Below, one piece after another: positions 1 to 11,802 of a stretch of 64,000 nucleotides of DNA. Under the pieces are notes generated by a model. The model was not told the DNA's origin. It saw nothing but the letters and a program-made list of their open reading frames with translations, and did not search any database. The stretch is from the NCBI RefSeq assembly GCF_016906535.1, contig NC_057374.1, positions 1,488,001 through 1,552,000 on the forward strand, given 5' to 3'. The stretch is from Rhizoctonia solani (taxonomy: Eukaryota; Basidiomycota; Agaricomycetes; Cantharellales; Ceratobasidiaceae). The translations under genes were made by a program, and so were the position numbers. Every line of letters begins with the position of its first letter. Within the stretch, counting starts at the first letter, position 1.

Positions 1-1
1 A

Positions 2-644
2 CAGCCTGTAATGTCGAAACTATCGGATAAACTATCTGGGGTGTCGATTGGGGGAATGCGTCCAGGTCAGTCGAGTGCTTCGACTTCGGCCGCTATGGCC
101 GCGATCAATCGTGCAGCTGCTAGCGCCAAACCAGGACCCAAGGCAAACGTGGCGCCAAAGCCTAAACCTGTGCCTTCATCATCCGAGGGAGCTGGGTCCT
201 CCAAACCAGCGGTACATAATCCGTTCAACAAGACCGACCGGTGCGACCCTACTTCCCATGCTTCCGCCGACGCTGATGTCCTTCCTGCAACTAAACGTCC
301 GACGGCAATCGACACCTCGTTCCGACCACCACCTATTTTCGGATTCGCCTAATACGATACCAACATATCCATCGACTTATTACATCTATTTATTGCATCT
401 GTATCGATACTACCGGAATATGTATAACCTTGATTAATGCTCGTTAGTCGTGCCAAGGCGGAACGTGCTTCTCAGCTGAGAGGGTTGCAAGAGCGCAACA
501 GGAAGGGGGTATGTATGTCGACTGGTTTAGTCAGCCGTAGACTAATTGTTGGTCATCGTATAGCTCTTAAGTGACGCTGAGAAAGCTCGTCTTGCCCGAT
601 TGGAGGCTGAAGCCAAGCAAGATGGGGACTGTGTCTTGATGTAA
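2..644 (+). CDS. 3' part of a gene for a small Ser/Ala/Pro-rich protein ending in a CaaX box (partial at left edge)
   Basis: Proposed exons are 2-240, 448-508 and 564-644. The reading frame is already open at the left edge, so ATG 11 may be internal. The 241-447 intron was chosen because GTGCGA is the only donor in the phase that joins the Arg-rich exon after 447; it is long (207 nt) for this genome, so it is the weak point. The 509-563 intron (GTATGT...TAG) is phase 0 and secure. The first exon is low complexity (Ser, Ala, Pro, Lys); the rest is a charged helix (RAKAERASQLRGLQERN, then LLSDAEKARLARLEAEAK). The protein ends DCVLM, whose last four residues C-V-L-M form a CaaX motif, so farnesylation and membrane anchoring are expected for this class. 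I do not recognise the family. Without the first splice the frame would instead stop at 352. Confidence 0.45.
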
Positions 645-1104
645 TTTGTTGGGATTATATATGCTTTGTGTTGGTCTAGCGTCAGGATTGAAGGAGTTCG
701 GATGGAGGTATTTATTGGTTATGTTCTATATATACCAAATTGGCTTTATTCGTTGGTTGCAGTTTGACTCTGATAATAACATCTCGTACCTTGTGCTTTC
801 CTTTGAATACCCAATCCTGGACAGCTCGAGCTGATCACTACCGCATATTTGTGACTTCCTAACCGAAAAGGAACCCCTTCATTATTTCGTCAACTGATAT
901 TATTGTGGGATCCACTAATGGGAAATCGATGGCACGGTTCTCCCCCGTATGCCCCTGACGCACGCATATCTTGCGGATCAGTGCAAGCGCCTCTGTCTAA
1001 GCTTACGCCCTTGATACCCCAACCCTGGATTGACCTCAGCTCCCCTCCGCATCCTCTTCGTCCTAATAGTTTGCATATTGCACCCCACCCTCCCCCCACG
1101 AACT
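645..1104. other. Intergenic, CaaX gene to methyltransferase 1
   Basis: No supported gene. It holds the 3' flank of the preceding gene and the promoter of the methyltransferase that starts at 1105; a pyrimidine-rich run (CCCTCCCCCCAC) lies just before that ATG. Confidence 0.5.
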
Positions 1105-2095
1105 ATGGATAAGCCCGCCCAGGACTTCGAGCGCAAGTGGGACCCAGCTTTATATAACCAGGCTCTTAGTGTTCTGTACTCTGACGACTATACCAAACCC
1201 CTATTCGAGCTACTTTCTGCCCGGTCCGGCGAACGAATTGCGGATCTAGGGTGCGGTACGGGTGAGCTCACCCTACTTCTGCAACAACTCGTCGGAAAGG
1301 ACGGGGTAGTTGTAGGAGTGGATGCTAGCGAGAGTATGGTGCGTATATGCACAGCACTTCTATAAATATTGACAAGTTCGACTCTCCTGTTTTATAGCTC
1401 GCTAAAGCCAAGGAAAATGGCCTTGTAAATCTTTTTCTTTGTGATGTACAGAACCTCGTAGTACCGGACGAGTTCAAGTCCCTCGTTGGAACATTCGATG
1501 GCAAGCGCTCTTCCCAATATTTTTGTTAGATATCGATCTAAAGAAATCGAATCATAATAGCGGTGTTCACCAATGCTGCGCTTCACTGGTGCAAGCAAGA
1601 CCCGCGTGGGGCGGTGCGAACTGCGAAGACTCTTCTAAAGCCTGGGGGCAGATTTGTGGGCGCACTTCCCGGGTATATGAACGCAGTTGGTAAGTACGTG
1701 TGTATCATTATCACCTGCGCTCATTTGTTCACCCCTAGGATTACGATGCGTTGCTGCCCACCTACTTGAACGTCGCGGAAAAAAGATATCAGATCCATGG
1801 TTTCTACCTCAACCCGCAGAATACGCAAAGGTGAGCTTTATCTAGTCTGGATCGGGCCATTCCCACTAAGGCAATGAAATAAACATGACAGCTACTCGAG
1901 TCGGAAGGGTTTATAGTAGAACACATCTCGCTGAACCCTCGCGTTGCTGTTCTCCCAGGATCCCTTGTGAATGCCATCCGCTCAACCATTCGCATTGCGT
2001 ACCTCAAGGACCTGGAAGATGATGAGGCGGAGGAGGTCATTCAAGAAATGTCTAGAATCTGTGAGTTCGATCATAGAGATGGAACAGGTGCTTGA
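1105..2095 (+). CDS. Class I SAM-dependent methyltransferase, copy 1 (trans-aconitate-methyltransferase-like), C-terminally truncated by a nonsense codon
   Basis: Exons 1105-1338, 1398-1500, 1561-1689, 1739-1830 and 1892-2095 give 253 residues in one frame. Motif I is DLGCGTGELTLLLQ near residue 48, the acidic SAM-ribose contact follows in VVGVDAS, motif II is FDAVFTNAALHW and motif III is LLKPGGRFVG. This pattern is that of small-molecule methyltransferases near trans-aconitate methyltransferase and UbiE; the substrate cannot be told. Two oddities. The second intron (1501-1560) starts with GC (GCAAGC) instead of GT; the paralogue at 2749 has GTAAGT at the same place. The frame ends at TGA 2093-2095, where the paralogue has TGG and continues for 16 codons; the matching codons are still present here up to TAA 2141-2143. 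So copy 1 has recently lost its last beta strand (MYVTLRFRAIVP). Activity is uncertain. Confidence 0.8.
1501..1560 (+). other. GC-AG intron in methyltransferase copy 1
   Basis: Exon ends TTCGATG, intron runs GCAAGC to AATAG, and the joined codon gives FDAVFTNAALHW, the expected motif II. The duplicate gene has GTAAGT at this junction, so the GC donor arose by a T-to-C change in this copy. GC-AG introns are a known minor class. Confidence 0.75.
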
Positions 2096-2143
2096 ACTTT
2101 TATGTATGTGACACTAAGGTTCCGAGCAATTGTCCCAATGTAA

Positions 2144-2748
2144 CAAACAAAAAAGTCTTGGGCTAAGCAAAAGCTACACATCATGATCAAACCTTTAAAC
2201 CCCCCCCCCCCAAAAAAAAAAAGACAACCCTCAAAAAATCCTCTCCAATTTTTACGCCAAGGGGCTGCAATATACAAGTAAAGAGTCGGATTCAGAAAGT
2301 ATATTAAACAAGCGGTCAAAACGTTTCCATCACAACTTTGGGAGTAATCAAGTTGCTGTCTTATCGATCTATCATGCATCATGGGATCAAAAGGTGTAGA
2401 TGACGCACAGACTGGGGAATGTGTCTTAATTTATCCGTCAACGTCTAACCCCGAACTGCTCGGATCCACCGCTGCCACATCTTAGTGGGGTTGTAACTAA
2501 AAAGGAGGCTCCACTCATTAATTGTGCATCAACAACTGACTGTGGAGGCTATTGATGCGCAATAGATAGCATAGATCTTCCCTGTGTGCTTTGAATATTT
2601 ACGTAAATATTGTTCGTAATGCACAATATGAGTGTGCTTGTGTTTAAGCTTATATACTCGATACCAAACTAATCGGCTCTCTGAGTTCCTTCCCACACAC
2701 CTCTTGATTTGAATAGTCTGAATATTGTACCCCCCCCCCCCCAAAGCT
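2144..2748. repeat. Intergenic with two poly-C tracts
   Basis: No gene seen. A run of 12 C followed by 11 A lies at 2200-2222, and a run of 13 C at 2730-2742, seven bases before the ATG of methyltransferase copy 2. Such tracts are length-unstable and error-prone in sequencing. Confidence 0.6.
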
Positions 2749-3768
2749 ATGAACAAGACCACTCAGAACGTTGCCCAAGATTGGAAACCGGCTTTGTATA
2801 ACCAAGCTGTTGACGTTGTATACTCTGATGATTATACCAAACCCTTGTTCGATTTACTTTGCGCCCAACCTAACGAACGAATTGTAGATCTAGGGTGTGG
2901 CACAGGTGAGCTCACCCTACGTCTCCAACGGCTCGTCGGAAAGGAGGGAATAGTCGTAGGCGTAGACGCCAGTGAGAACATGGTAAATATATGCGTGTTG
3001 TCTGTACAAATATTGGCAGATTCGATTTTTTTTCCCCTTAGCTCGCCAAAGCCAAGGAAAACGGCCTTGTGAATTACTTCCTCGGTGACATACAGAAACT
3101 TGAGGTGCCAGATAAATTCAAGCCTCTAGTTGGAACATTCGACGGTAAGTGCTCTTTAAAATATTCCTGTTCGATCCAGACCTGGCCGAATTTATCTGGT
3201 GCTCATGATAGCGGTCTTTACCAACGCTACGCTCCACTGGTGCAAACTGCAAAAATTCTTCTGAAGCCAGGGGGCCGGTTCGTGGGCGAATTTTGTGGGT
3301 ACATGAACGCAGTTGGTGAGTACACGTACATCATTACTATATGTACTCATTGCTTCATCCTAGGTCTACGATCCGTCACCGCCCATATACTGGAGCGTCG
3401 TGGAAGAAAGCTTTCTGAACCATGCTTTCTGCCCCATTCCGCAGAATATGCAAGCGTAAGTTTTATCTAGTCTGAATCAGGTCTCCTCTACTTAGCAGAT
3501 TAAACAAACATCATAGCTGCTTGAATCAGAAGGATTCGTAGTAGAACACATCTCGTTGAATCCCCGCGTGATTAATTTTCCAGGATCTTTGGTGGACTTC
3601 CTCCGTGCAATATTTCGCATTTCATACCTCAAGGACCTGGAAGATGAGGAAGCGGGAGAGGTCATTCAAGCGATCAGTAGAATTTGTGAGTTTGACCACA
3701 AAGACGGAGCGGGTGCTTGGACTGGCATGTATGTGACGATAAGGTTCCGGGCAATTGCCCCAGAGTAG
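2749..3768 (+). CDS. Class I SAM-dependent methyltransferase, copy 2, with a frame-breaking 25-bp deletion (probable pseudogene)
   Basis: Tandem paralogue of the gene at 1105, same five-exon plan: 2749-2982, 3042-3144, 3212-3315, 3364-3455, 3517-3768. Motif I is DLGCGTGELTLRLQ and motif III LLKPGGRFVG. Compared with copy 1, 25 bp are missing just after the codons for LHWC (around 3242), removing the stretch QDPRGAVRT and shifting the frame. If the intron at 3145-3211 is spliced as in copy 1 the frame meets TGA soon after the deletion. If that intron is retained, the frame stays open and rejoins the correct frame downstream, but motif II (DAVFTNA) is then destroyed. The C-terminus is complete here (WTGMYVTIRFRAIAPE), unlike copy 1. 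Probably inactive, unless an unusual splice repairs it. Confidence 0.7.
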
Positions 3769-4091
3769 TTAATAAAGAAAGTAGAAAGCCTATAGTTGAT
3801 GTATCATTCGGTTCTTTTATTTTATCCATGTACGATGAAACCCGCCAGGCTAAGAATAGCCATGAGATTTGGGCTCCAGCCTTTGAATCCCTAGACTCAC
3901 GATCAATCAAGGCCATTCTGATGACTAATTTAGAGCTTTACAGTCTCAGCCTCGTGACTAGCTGTCAAGTGGCTACATCAGCTGATTGATCATACCACGT
4001 TGCCACCGTCCATTGTGTGGTGCACCCTCAAGCCTTTACACCTCCCAGCATCTTTATTACAGCATCAGTTCCAGATAGCTCTCTTACTGCA
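3769..4091. other. Intergenic before Hsp70 A
   Basis: No gene supported. Contains the presumed promoter of the Hsp70-like gene at 4092. Confidence 0.5.
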
Positions 4092-6478
4092 ATGTCCATC
4101 GATGCAACCCCAAAGCCCTTCCGTGGCCCATGGGAAGGTGACACGAAAATAGTGATTGGTATTGATATCGGGACAACCCAGAGTGGCGTTGCATTTGCCT
4201 TCTTACAAAATGGTTTGTTTAATGCAGTAAATTAATTAGGACTCAGACTCAGATGCGATATTTATAGGCGCAAGTCAGGTTATTCATCGTGTTACGAGAT
4301 GGCCTGGACAAGAGGCCCGAGACCAACAGGGTAAGATACCGACACTCGTATGGTACGATAGGAGCAGAAAGGTGCACCTCCTCCTTAAATACCGTATTAA
4401 GAGCTACTGAGTATAATCTACTCAGGCAACTGCATTCGGCGCCGAAGCACAACTGCCGATTATAGAGGAACAAGCAGAGGATAACGGTTGGGTTCTTGCA
4501 AAATACTTTAAGCTACATCTTCATCCGAGCGATATGCAAGCCAAGCATGAGCTCAAACTGGATGGTAAGTTTTGCAAAATTCAAAACATAGACTCGTATT
4601 AACATTGGAATCCAGAGTTGCCACCCGGTGTTACCCTCCGTCAAATTTATTCCGACTTTTTAGGGTATCTTCTAAAACACACTAGGTCTTTCTTTGAAGA
4701 CAGAATTCTCGACGGTAAACAGATATGGTCTCGCTACAGTCCAACGATGGAGGTCGTGATCGCTCACCCAAACGGTTGGGGTATTCGCGAACAGGCATTT
4801 CTTCGATCGGCAGCCGTTGCCGCTGGGTTTGCAACCACTGACCAGGCACCGACCAAGGTTCGATTCGTGACCGAGGCTGAGGCCTCAGTGCACTTTTGTA
4901 TTCATCATACAAACTTGGGTACGGTTCTTAAGGTGCGTGGTTCCGGATCTGATAGTGTTGCCACAGCTAAGCGCTGGACGAATTCAGCCTGGTACGAACT
5001 TTGCGGTATGCGATGCTGGTGGCTCCACGGTCGACACCACGCTATATTCGGTTACTTCAATGCGTCCGATTCTCAAACTGAAGGAGGAGCGGGCATCAGC
5101 ATGTGGGTGGATGCCATATCTATTGTGTGTTAAACTAATAAAGCACACCAGGCGTGCAGGCAGGCGCCATTTTCGTGGACTCTGAAGTTGAGAAACATCT
5201 GCGCAAAACTTTGGCGAATGCTGGTCTGAGCTCAGAAGACGTTGTGGAGTATACCAAAGCAGGAGTCAAAGACTTCGAGGGCTTCGCCAAGCGGGCGTTT
5301 AGAGATGAAACGACAGAGCAATCAGTCGCCGTTGCCCATACTCGGTTCAATAATACTACTATTAGAGCTCGTCGTGGTCGTATGTCCTTTCCTGGGTAAG
5401 TAGTTGAACATGGCCTCTATAGCTCCTCCTAACAAAATGACCGTAAGCTTGATCATAAAAGAATTCTTCGATGTATGCGTCAAAGAAATTACAGCGAGCG
5501 TCGATCAGCAAATCAATGGACTCAATGTACCGGTATGCATTCACTCATCCATCTCAACTCTCTCTTATCTATTTCCTAGTACATACTGTTGGTGGGAGGA
5601 TTTGGAGATAGTGTCTATGTTCGAAATGAATTCAAGAAGCGATATGAATCGCGGGGCTCAAAGATTACACTTACTAATGATTCGTCGTAAGTAAATCTCC
5701 CCGTTTGGTGAGTGCACTACTAATGCTTAAGGTAAAAAGGTCAAAGGCTGTTGCGGATGGTGCATTAATCTGGAGCACAATTAGCAGTGTTCACTCTCGT
5801 GCCCCACGATATTCGTTTGGAATCAAGATCCTCGTTCCTTTCCTTTCCCACATTCACACTCGACAGGGAAGGGTCTCATACACGGATGCTGACGGTGAAG
5901 AAGTGGTGTCAGGCGGATGGTCTCAAATAGTGCAAAAGGTTCGCTTTCAGAACACAAATAAAAGACAACCTCATAATTTGGTACTGGTATAGGGTGTAGC
6001 TTTGGACTCCGAAGTCGTATGCCGTAGACGATACCACTGCCGGTATTCGACTGGGACACCCTATTTGGAGGTATTCACCATTGACTTGATATCATACTCA
6101 GGCGACGGAACCCCTGAATGGGTAAATTCTCCAAATGGTTTGCCCATAAATTCATTTTGTTGGCGATTTCAAGTTAACGATATAATTGAAAGGATCTCTA
6201 TGCCCCGGGTTCCGAACGTCCTGTACCATTAAAGCTAACCTGAAGAACCTAGAAGGCGCATTAACTTCAGCTACAGGTAGACATGGTTTACGCTATTGGT
6301 CCTTGAGCTTCGAAGTTTGTATTCGTTTTGGTGGCACCGAGTTAGAAAGTTACTTGGAATGGGAGGAACATGTCAGTGTTCACGTTCTACACTCAAAGTC
6401 CAATAACTGACTGCGATCGACTAGGGGATTAAACGCACTGGACCAGCATCTATTGTCTCTCAGGAAATTAACTTGTGA
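4092..6478 (+). CDS. Hsp70-like protein, HSPA12 type (copy A), intact
   Basis: Twelve exons (4092-4212, 4268-4371, 4426-4564, 4616-4932, 4988-5102, 5152-5395, 5448-5532, 5580-5686, 5740-5938, 5993-6137, 6193-6371, 6425-6478) sum to 1809 nt, 602 residues. The actin-fold ATPase is clear: phosphate-1 motif IGIDIGTTQSGVAFAF near residue 18, phosphate-2 motif VCDAGGSTVDTTLYSV in exon 5, adenosine motif LLVGGFGDS in exon 8. The C-terminal beta part (FEVCIRFGGTELESYLEW, then TRTGPA) is shared by all copies in this window but is not the canonical Hsp70 substrate-binding domain, as expected for HSPA12-type proteins. No signal peptide, so probably cytosolic. It is some 30 kb from the other copies and has no P-loop partner gene beside it; its N-terminus (DATPKPFRGPWEG) is nearest to copies D and E. 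Confidence 0.9.
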
Positions 6479-7890
6479 AGGAGTTTATTCTATTGAAGCA
6501 AATCAAAGAGGGGTGAATATATCACCTTCTCTGTAGCACTCATTAATGTAAAATTGACGCAATTGTTGAATCGGGTATCATCCCATGGCTACAGGTTTTT
6601 AGTGTTTGTAGTTGAAATAGAGCTGGCTGTAAGTTCCTATTCGCCGAGCTATATGCACTATTATAAACATGTAGGTATGTGTGTATCTAGTACATTTTGA
6701 GGTAAAATTAGCATGTGAAACTTGAAGGGATCATGGGACTTGTGCTTCGAAGCACGCGGCGAAACCGAAGATCCCCTCTAAGGAGTAGTTTCAGGGATCC
6801 AAAACACACATTACGACCATGACCTAAGCTCATTCAAAATAACGAGAGATAAACCGCGTCTGAGTCCGCCGAACCGGATGTATACTCGCGAGTTTGAGCG
6901 TTGTCCAAGTTATTTACAACAGCTTACCTCTCGCTTGCTCGAAGACAACCGTATTGAATAAATGGTATACGTTGTTATCTTAGGAACAAATGTAACCACC
7001 CCTGTCCTGCACGAGTTTTCTCCTTGCTTGTTGGATGACGATGTCACCCGACTTGGGTTACTTGTTGCATTGAACCGATTTGGCTCCTCAGGGCAGAAGG
7101 TTATATTGTACGTATACTCATGCTACCAATTCTACGAACTGGGTTCCACCCGGGTCTAATCTATTGGCACCGCCTGCGCATGCATCAAGATAAAGCCCAA
7201 GCTGAATCCGGTGATTCTGCTGTATGCATCAAGAGCATTGCTGTCAAGAGGCATTCGTCTAAGCCAACCAGTGCTCTATGTTTAATAGCTAAAACAAAGG
7301 CGACTTTGAGGTGTTTGTAGATATCATCCAGTATCTACCGAGCGAGTAAGCAAACTAGTAATTCTATCCACGCCCGTTGTCTAATCTCAACCCTGGAAAA
7401 AGGTATTTCGAACCTGGTGTCAAAGGTATAGTATGTACTGGCTCCTTGAAGAGCAAACCTCTGGCACAGAGTCTGAACACATTCAACGTACCGCTTGATT
7501 AAGCAGCTCTTCATGTCCACAGAATCCTAGTCATCCCATTTCGCTATGTCCATCACTCATTACTTAGGGATGTGTCAAATTTCATTTAACTAATGATCAA
7601 CAATTGTTCATTCAAACCTCAAGTTTTACGCGTGCGGTCATATCCATACTCAATATTTCAAAAGAATGATACTGCATATAATCTCACCCTACCTATCCAA
7701 CCAAATGTATCTACACGTTCCAAAACGGAATTCGTACAACTAAACTAAGGAAACCAAAATAAAATAAACAACGGAGATAGAGGAAAGGTGGGGGGGATAA
7801 AGAGACGGGGAGGTAGCATAGAGGTTTTCAAAGCCCGGCTAAGACGATGCATAGAGGTGGAAAAAAGTGTCCAAATTTAAGAATTTAAGA
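6479..7890. other. Gene-poor 1.4-kb gap
   Basis: Short open frames only, none with family resemblance or codon structure that convinces. A purine-rich stretch (GGTGGGGGGGATAAAG) is near 7790. It holds the 3' flanks of two convergent genes. Confidence 0.5.
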
Positions 7891-10800
7891 TTATCTAGGG
7901 ACTGGTTTGTCGTTTACGCTTAGTAGGTCGTAGAGTGATGCAATTTGATCGCCCTGGATAACGGGATTAGTTTTGAGAGAAAGCGGGCCAAGGCACACAA
8001 GCTTACTCGTTTCTCAAGCGTGTCGATAACTTCCTTCAAATGTTCAGCCAAGACATTTCGTTTTGCGACATTGCTCGCGGGTCCGATAATTCGGTACTGA
8101 TCCGCAAGTTCAACGTAAATCCTATCCAAGAAAACGTTAGTTCCAGTTACCTAGTACGAAACCAAGTTGTACTCACGCCTTGTAATGAGCAAAGTCATCT
8201 TCCAGCTCTCTCACAACCTTGACCAACACAGTCTGAGGTGGGGGGCGAGCAGGGTCAATCTCAGCAGGCAGATCTTCCTCTCCCTCGCTCCGCGCATAAC
8301 CCTCGTCCTCGTCCTCCCGCGCGCCAACCCTTCCACCAAGTCTCCAATGGGCACGCTCTCGCTCGCGTGCACGTTCAGGCTCATGCCTATCATCGCGGAC
8401 GTTTCGGGCTTTTCGTCGTTGACAGCACCTGGTGCACGTTTGTTCATTGTGCTCGGGAGCAGAGAAGAATAAGCGCTCGAGTTGAGCACCACGGATGCGG
8501 GGAAAGGGTGGCGTGGGTGGCGGAGACCTGCGTTGGCTTGCTCGTAGAGGTTGAGTTTCGGGCTCACGCACTTGCGAGCGCTGTAGAGGAGTTGGACTTT
8601 CGGAGCGGGGAGGAAGGGGTAGTCGCGAGTTGGGGCGGGGTCGCGGAGCTTCGTCTTCGGAGGCCCTCCAGACCAAGGGAGACTGGTGGCGAGCAGGAGA
8701 TTTTGTACCTGCTGTAGCGCCTGCAGATCGTGTGCGGCCCAAGATAGGAGTGCTAGATCGAGAGGGAATGGGCTGAACATCCTACATGGATGCAGTTAGT
8801 AATCACTCAGAATCTCACGTGACTTGGAGCTCACAAGTGGTGTGGAACGTGAGGAAGACATGGACCGAGAACGTTCCAATTCGGGAGTAATATCGGATTG
8901 GCTGGTCAAAGCTGGCTGGGGCTAAGATTTATCTTATCAGCTAAGGCGTCACTGACTTGAAAGGTAAGAAAACGCACATCCATGAATCGCAGCGTCCGAG
9001 AGACACTGCCCAAGGTCGCGCGGTCGGTCCTGGCGCGGCCAGACCGATCATCCCCACCAAGCTCGCCGACGCTGAGCAGGCTCCTTCGGCCTTCGAGCTC
9101 TTCTGCATCCATTTCGTCTTCCGTCTCCTCTTCCTCTTCCTGCACAGCACTGAGTTCAACTCCTCGACCCATGATAATGCTTCCACTGCCTTCAAAGTCT
9201 TTCTGGCTACCGCTGGCCTGGACACTTCCGCTCTCACGAACCTGTCGCCTCTCGCGCAAGCCTTCTTCAACAACGCCCCGGAGACGTTCACACTCCTCGG
9301 CCAAGCGTTCGACTTCAGCCGTGATGGCTGCTACTTCGGCCGTCTTGGCCTCCAAGTCGGCCACGTCGCGCTCGTGCATAGAACGAAGCTCGTCAACAGT
9401 ACGTTGGTGGTCTTCTACCTCGGATGTCATTCGAGCCAAGTGGGAGCGCAGAGTAGCCACCAAGGCCTCAAGGGCTATATAATGGTTATTGTCAGAACCT
9501 TGGACCAAAGGTCTAATTACTGAAACCTCACCTTTCTTTTCTTCAACCACTTCGTGATACCTGCTCTCCCAGCTCTTTGTGGATTCCTCGGCTTCCCTGA
9601 TCAGCCTCTCACGCTCGGCTCGCTCGTTGGCAGCTCGACGTTCGTCTGCACGAGCCCGGTCATCCTGCTGGAGACTCGCACGTGTGCGCTCGCGCTCAAC
9701 CTCGGCCTTGCAATACTCGAGTTCGATTTCGAGCTCCCTGACTCTGCGACGGGCGGTACCGTTATCGCGCTCAAGTTCCCGCAAAAAGTTGGAGAGGTGC
9801 TCGAGTTGGGCGTCTGCCGCAGACCCTACGAGAGCTTGGTCAGTCTACGACTAAAATAAAGTTTAGGCACGTCACTCACTGTCGGCGTCGAAACCAAGCT
9901 TGGGGCTTCCAACTTGAGCATCCTTGTATTCTAGATTGGCCTTCTTGGGCGAGGCGACGGCGACAGTCAAGCCGGTAATATCAGGGAGGTGGATACTAAG
10001 CCCAGGCCCAAACACATTTCGGTTCTTTGCCTCCAACGCAGAAGGCCTGGGGAAAGCGGAAGGCTGCGCACGACTTTCAATGGGAACTGAATCCGGACGT
10101 TTGTCGAATGAGTTTTGACGCCCAACTCGGCGACTGGGAGCAGGAGCAGGCTGCTGAGCTACTCCCCGACGAGCATTGGCAGCTGTATTAGCCTCGAGGC
10201 GGGCTTTCTGGATTGCACCAGACGATGAAAGGGAGCTGTCTGTGCGTGTCGTACCGCCAGCGGGAATGTTGGAAGGTCGCGAAGCGAGCAGTGACGCACT
10301 TGGCCGGACGCTCGTATCCGATGTGCTAGTAATGGAAGGGATGGGCTTGTGTTGCACACCAGCTGGGGAGGCGACAGTGGTAGTACGGGGGCGCTTGGGG
10401 CTGAAAGTCCCTCCGAGCGCATCGCTGAGACGAGGTTTGCGGCGGCTGAATGAGTCGTCTCCTTCGCTACGATGGAAGGAAGAATCGTATTCGGGGTCAG
10501 TGCGGCGAGATTCGTCCTCGGCCGAGTTGGTGCGTGTGATGCGGTGACGGGTACGGAGCGAATGTTCGGGGATATGGCCGGTTTCTAGGAGGCGATCGAG
10601 TTCCGCTGTGTCGTCAACGATAAGCGGATCACTTGAGATCTGACGAAAACACTGTCAATAGCTGATGAAAGAATCGAATAGTCACAATCCCACCTGAAGG
10701 CTCTTTTTCTTGGTAGCACTAGGATCACGAACGGTGGTGTCGGTGTCGTCTAATAGGCTGATGCGGCCTCTGCGTTTCAGCATGCTTGTGAGTTCACGAT

Positions 10801-11221
10801 CAGGATCGTACTCTGCTCCAGAGCCAGCACGAGACAAGGGACGAGTACCATTTCCGTATCCCAGCCCAGCGCCGACAGTTACGGCAGATGCATGATGAGC
10901 AGCTGTGGACTGAGTCTGTCCGCCGTCGTAGGAGTCGTCAGCGCGGAAGGACTGATATCTAGTGCTGCGTCGAATAGAAGCATCTCGTGACCGCTCAAGA
11001 TCACTATCATATCGTGCAAAGCTCGCTACACCCTCAAAGCGTGGGCTGGGAGCCCCATGTCGACCATACTCGAGCGAGAGCGACGAACTCGAGTGCTCCA
11101 AGTCTATCGATAGCCCCCCGATTTCCTGCTCTAAGCGTATTCTCTCCTCTTCTTGTGGGTCGAATCCGATAACTGGCTCGGCTGGGGCATGTCGCAGCCC
11201 AAGGCGAGAATTCGGTGCCAT
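7891..11221 (-). CDS. Spindle-pole/centrosome coiled-coil protein with C-terminal Cep57 microtubule-binding domain (Ppc89/Cep57-like)
   Basis: Eight exons on the minus strand: 11221-10694, 10639-9880, 9834-9532, 9474-8957, 8921-8835, 8781-8177, 8121-8007, 7953-7891; they sum to 2979 nt, 992 residues, with all phases agreeing. Residues 1-430 are low complexity and Ser/Arg-rich (a likely phosphorylated linker). A long coiled coil follows, rich in Glu, Arg and Leu (VRELEIELEYCKAEVERE), then an acidic patch (EEEEETEDEMDAEELEG), then a basic Pro-rich region. The last 70 residues (VVRELEDDFAHYKAIYVELA ... LAEHLKEVIDTLEKR) match the pattern of the Cep57 microtubule-binding domain: heptads with ED-F-H-K and a Leu-rich end. 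In fission yeast Ppc89 has this plan and scaffolds the spindle pole body; the same role is inferred. The exon 3 acceptor (ACCAAG) was picked because nearer AGs lead to stops. Confidence 0.75.
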
Positions 11222-11799
11222 ATTAATTTTTTTAGGTGTCGCAATTGAGAAATCGATATAGTAGGTGTTGTTATCGCAAAATCTATACACAATAGTGGCA
11301 CAAATGAGGCAAGAATGTGGGGTGCAGGCGAGGGAGCGGAAAGGGGACGAAGGAGGGCGGGAGTGACACTCAACACCGGCTCGGCCAAGTTAGAACATCC
11401 CTTCCTGGAACGCGATTGGTCCCGATCACGTGACTAAGCCAATATTTTGTCAACAATAGAAGCCCTTCTTAAGTAAGTTGTTCCTCGTGGTTAAGCTTTC
11501 CAGGGCTCGAGGCTTGCCATGGCCCAAGTAGTGTGCTGCACTTCTACCGGTTTATAATTAGTGTCTCCTAGCTCATACATTGTTCTTCCAAAGAGTAGAT
11601 GTCAAGTATGAAAGCTGGTTTCCAAGGCGATTGGCTCAAATCGCAAACCAAACATACACTGATGTCATCGCGCTCTCAAACTGCTTGATCGACATCAAAT
11701 TGTATGCGTGCTGCAAGTATAAGCATATCATGTTCGTCTTTTTTTGAATAAATAAATACATAAATGAACGGGTCTAGTAGTACCCAGAATTCAGGTTTG
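11222..11799. other. Intergenic
   Basis: No gene supported. Holds the upstream region of the Cep57-like gene and a G/C-rich to A/T-rich transition before the inverted-repeat element. Confidence 0.4.
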
Positions 11800-11802
11800 C
11801 TA

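Noticed and set aside
3145..3211. Retained intron as the genuine coding sequence of methyltransferase copy 2
   Set aside because: It keeps the frame open but replaces the conserved motif II; perfect GTAAGT and TAG borders at the same place as in copy 1 show it is an intron.
8173..9859. Long open frames on both strands and in several frames over the Cep57-like gene (for example plus-strand frames at 8238-8717 and 8957-9523)
   Set aside because: They are shadows caused by the high G/C and Arg/Ser/Glu-rich coding strand. Only the minus-strand frame splices into one protein with a family signature.
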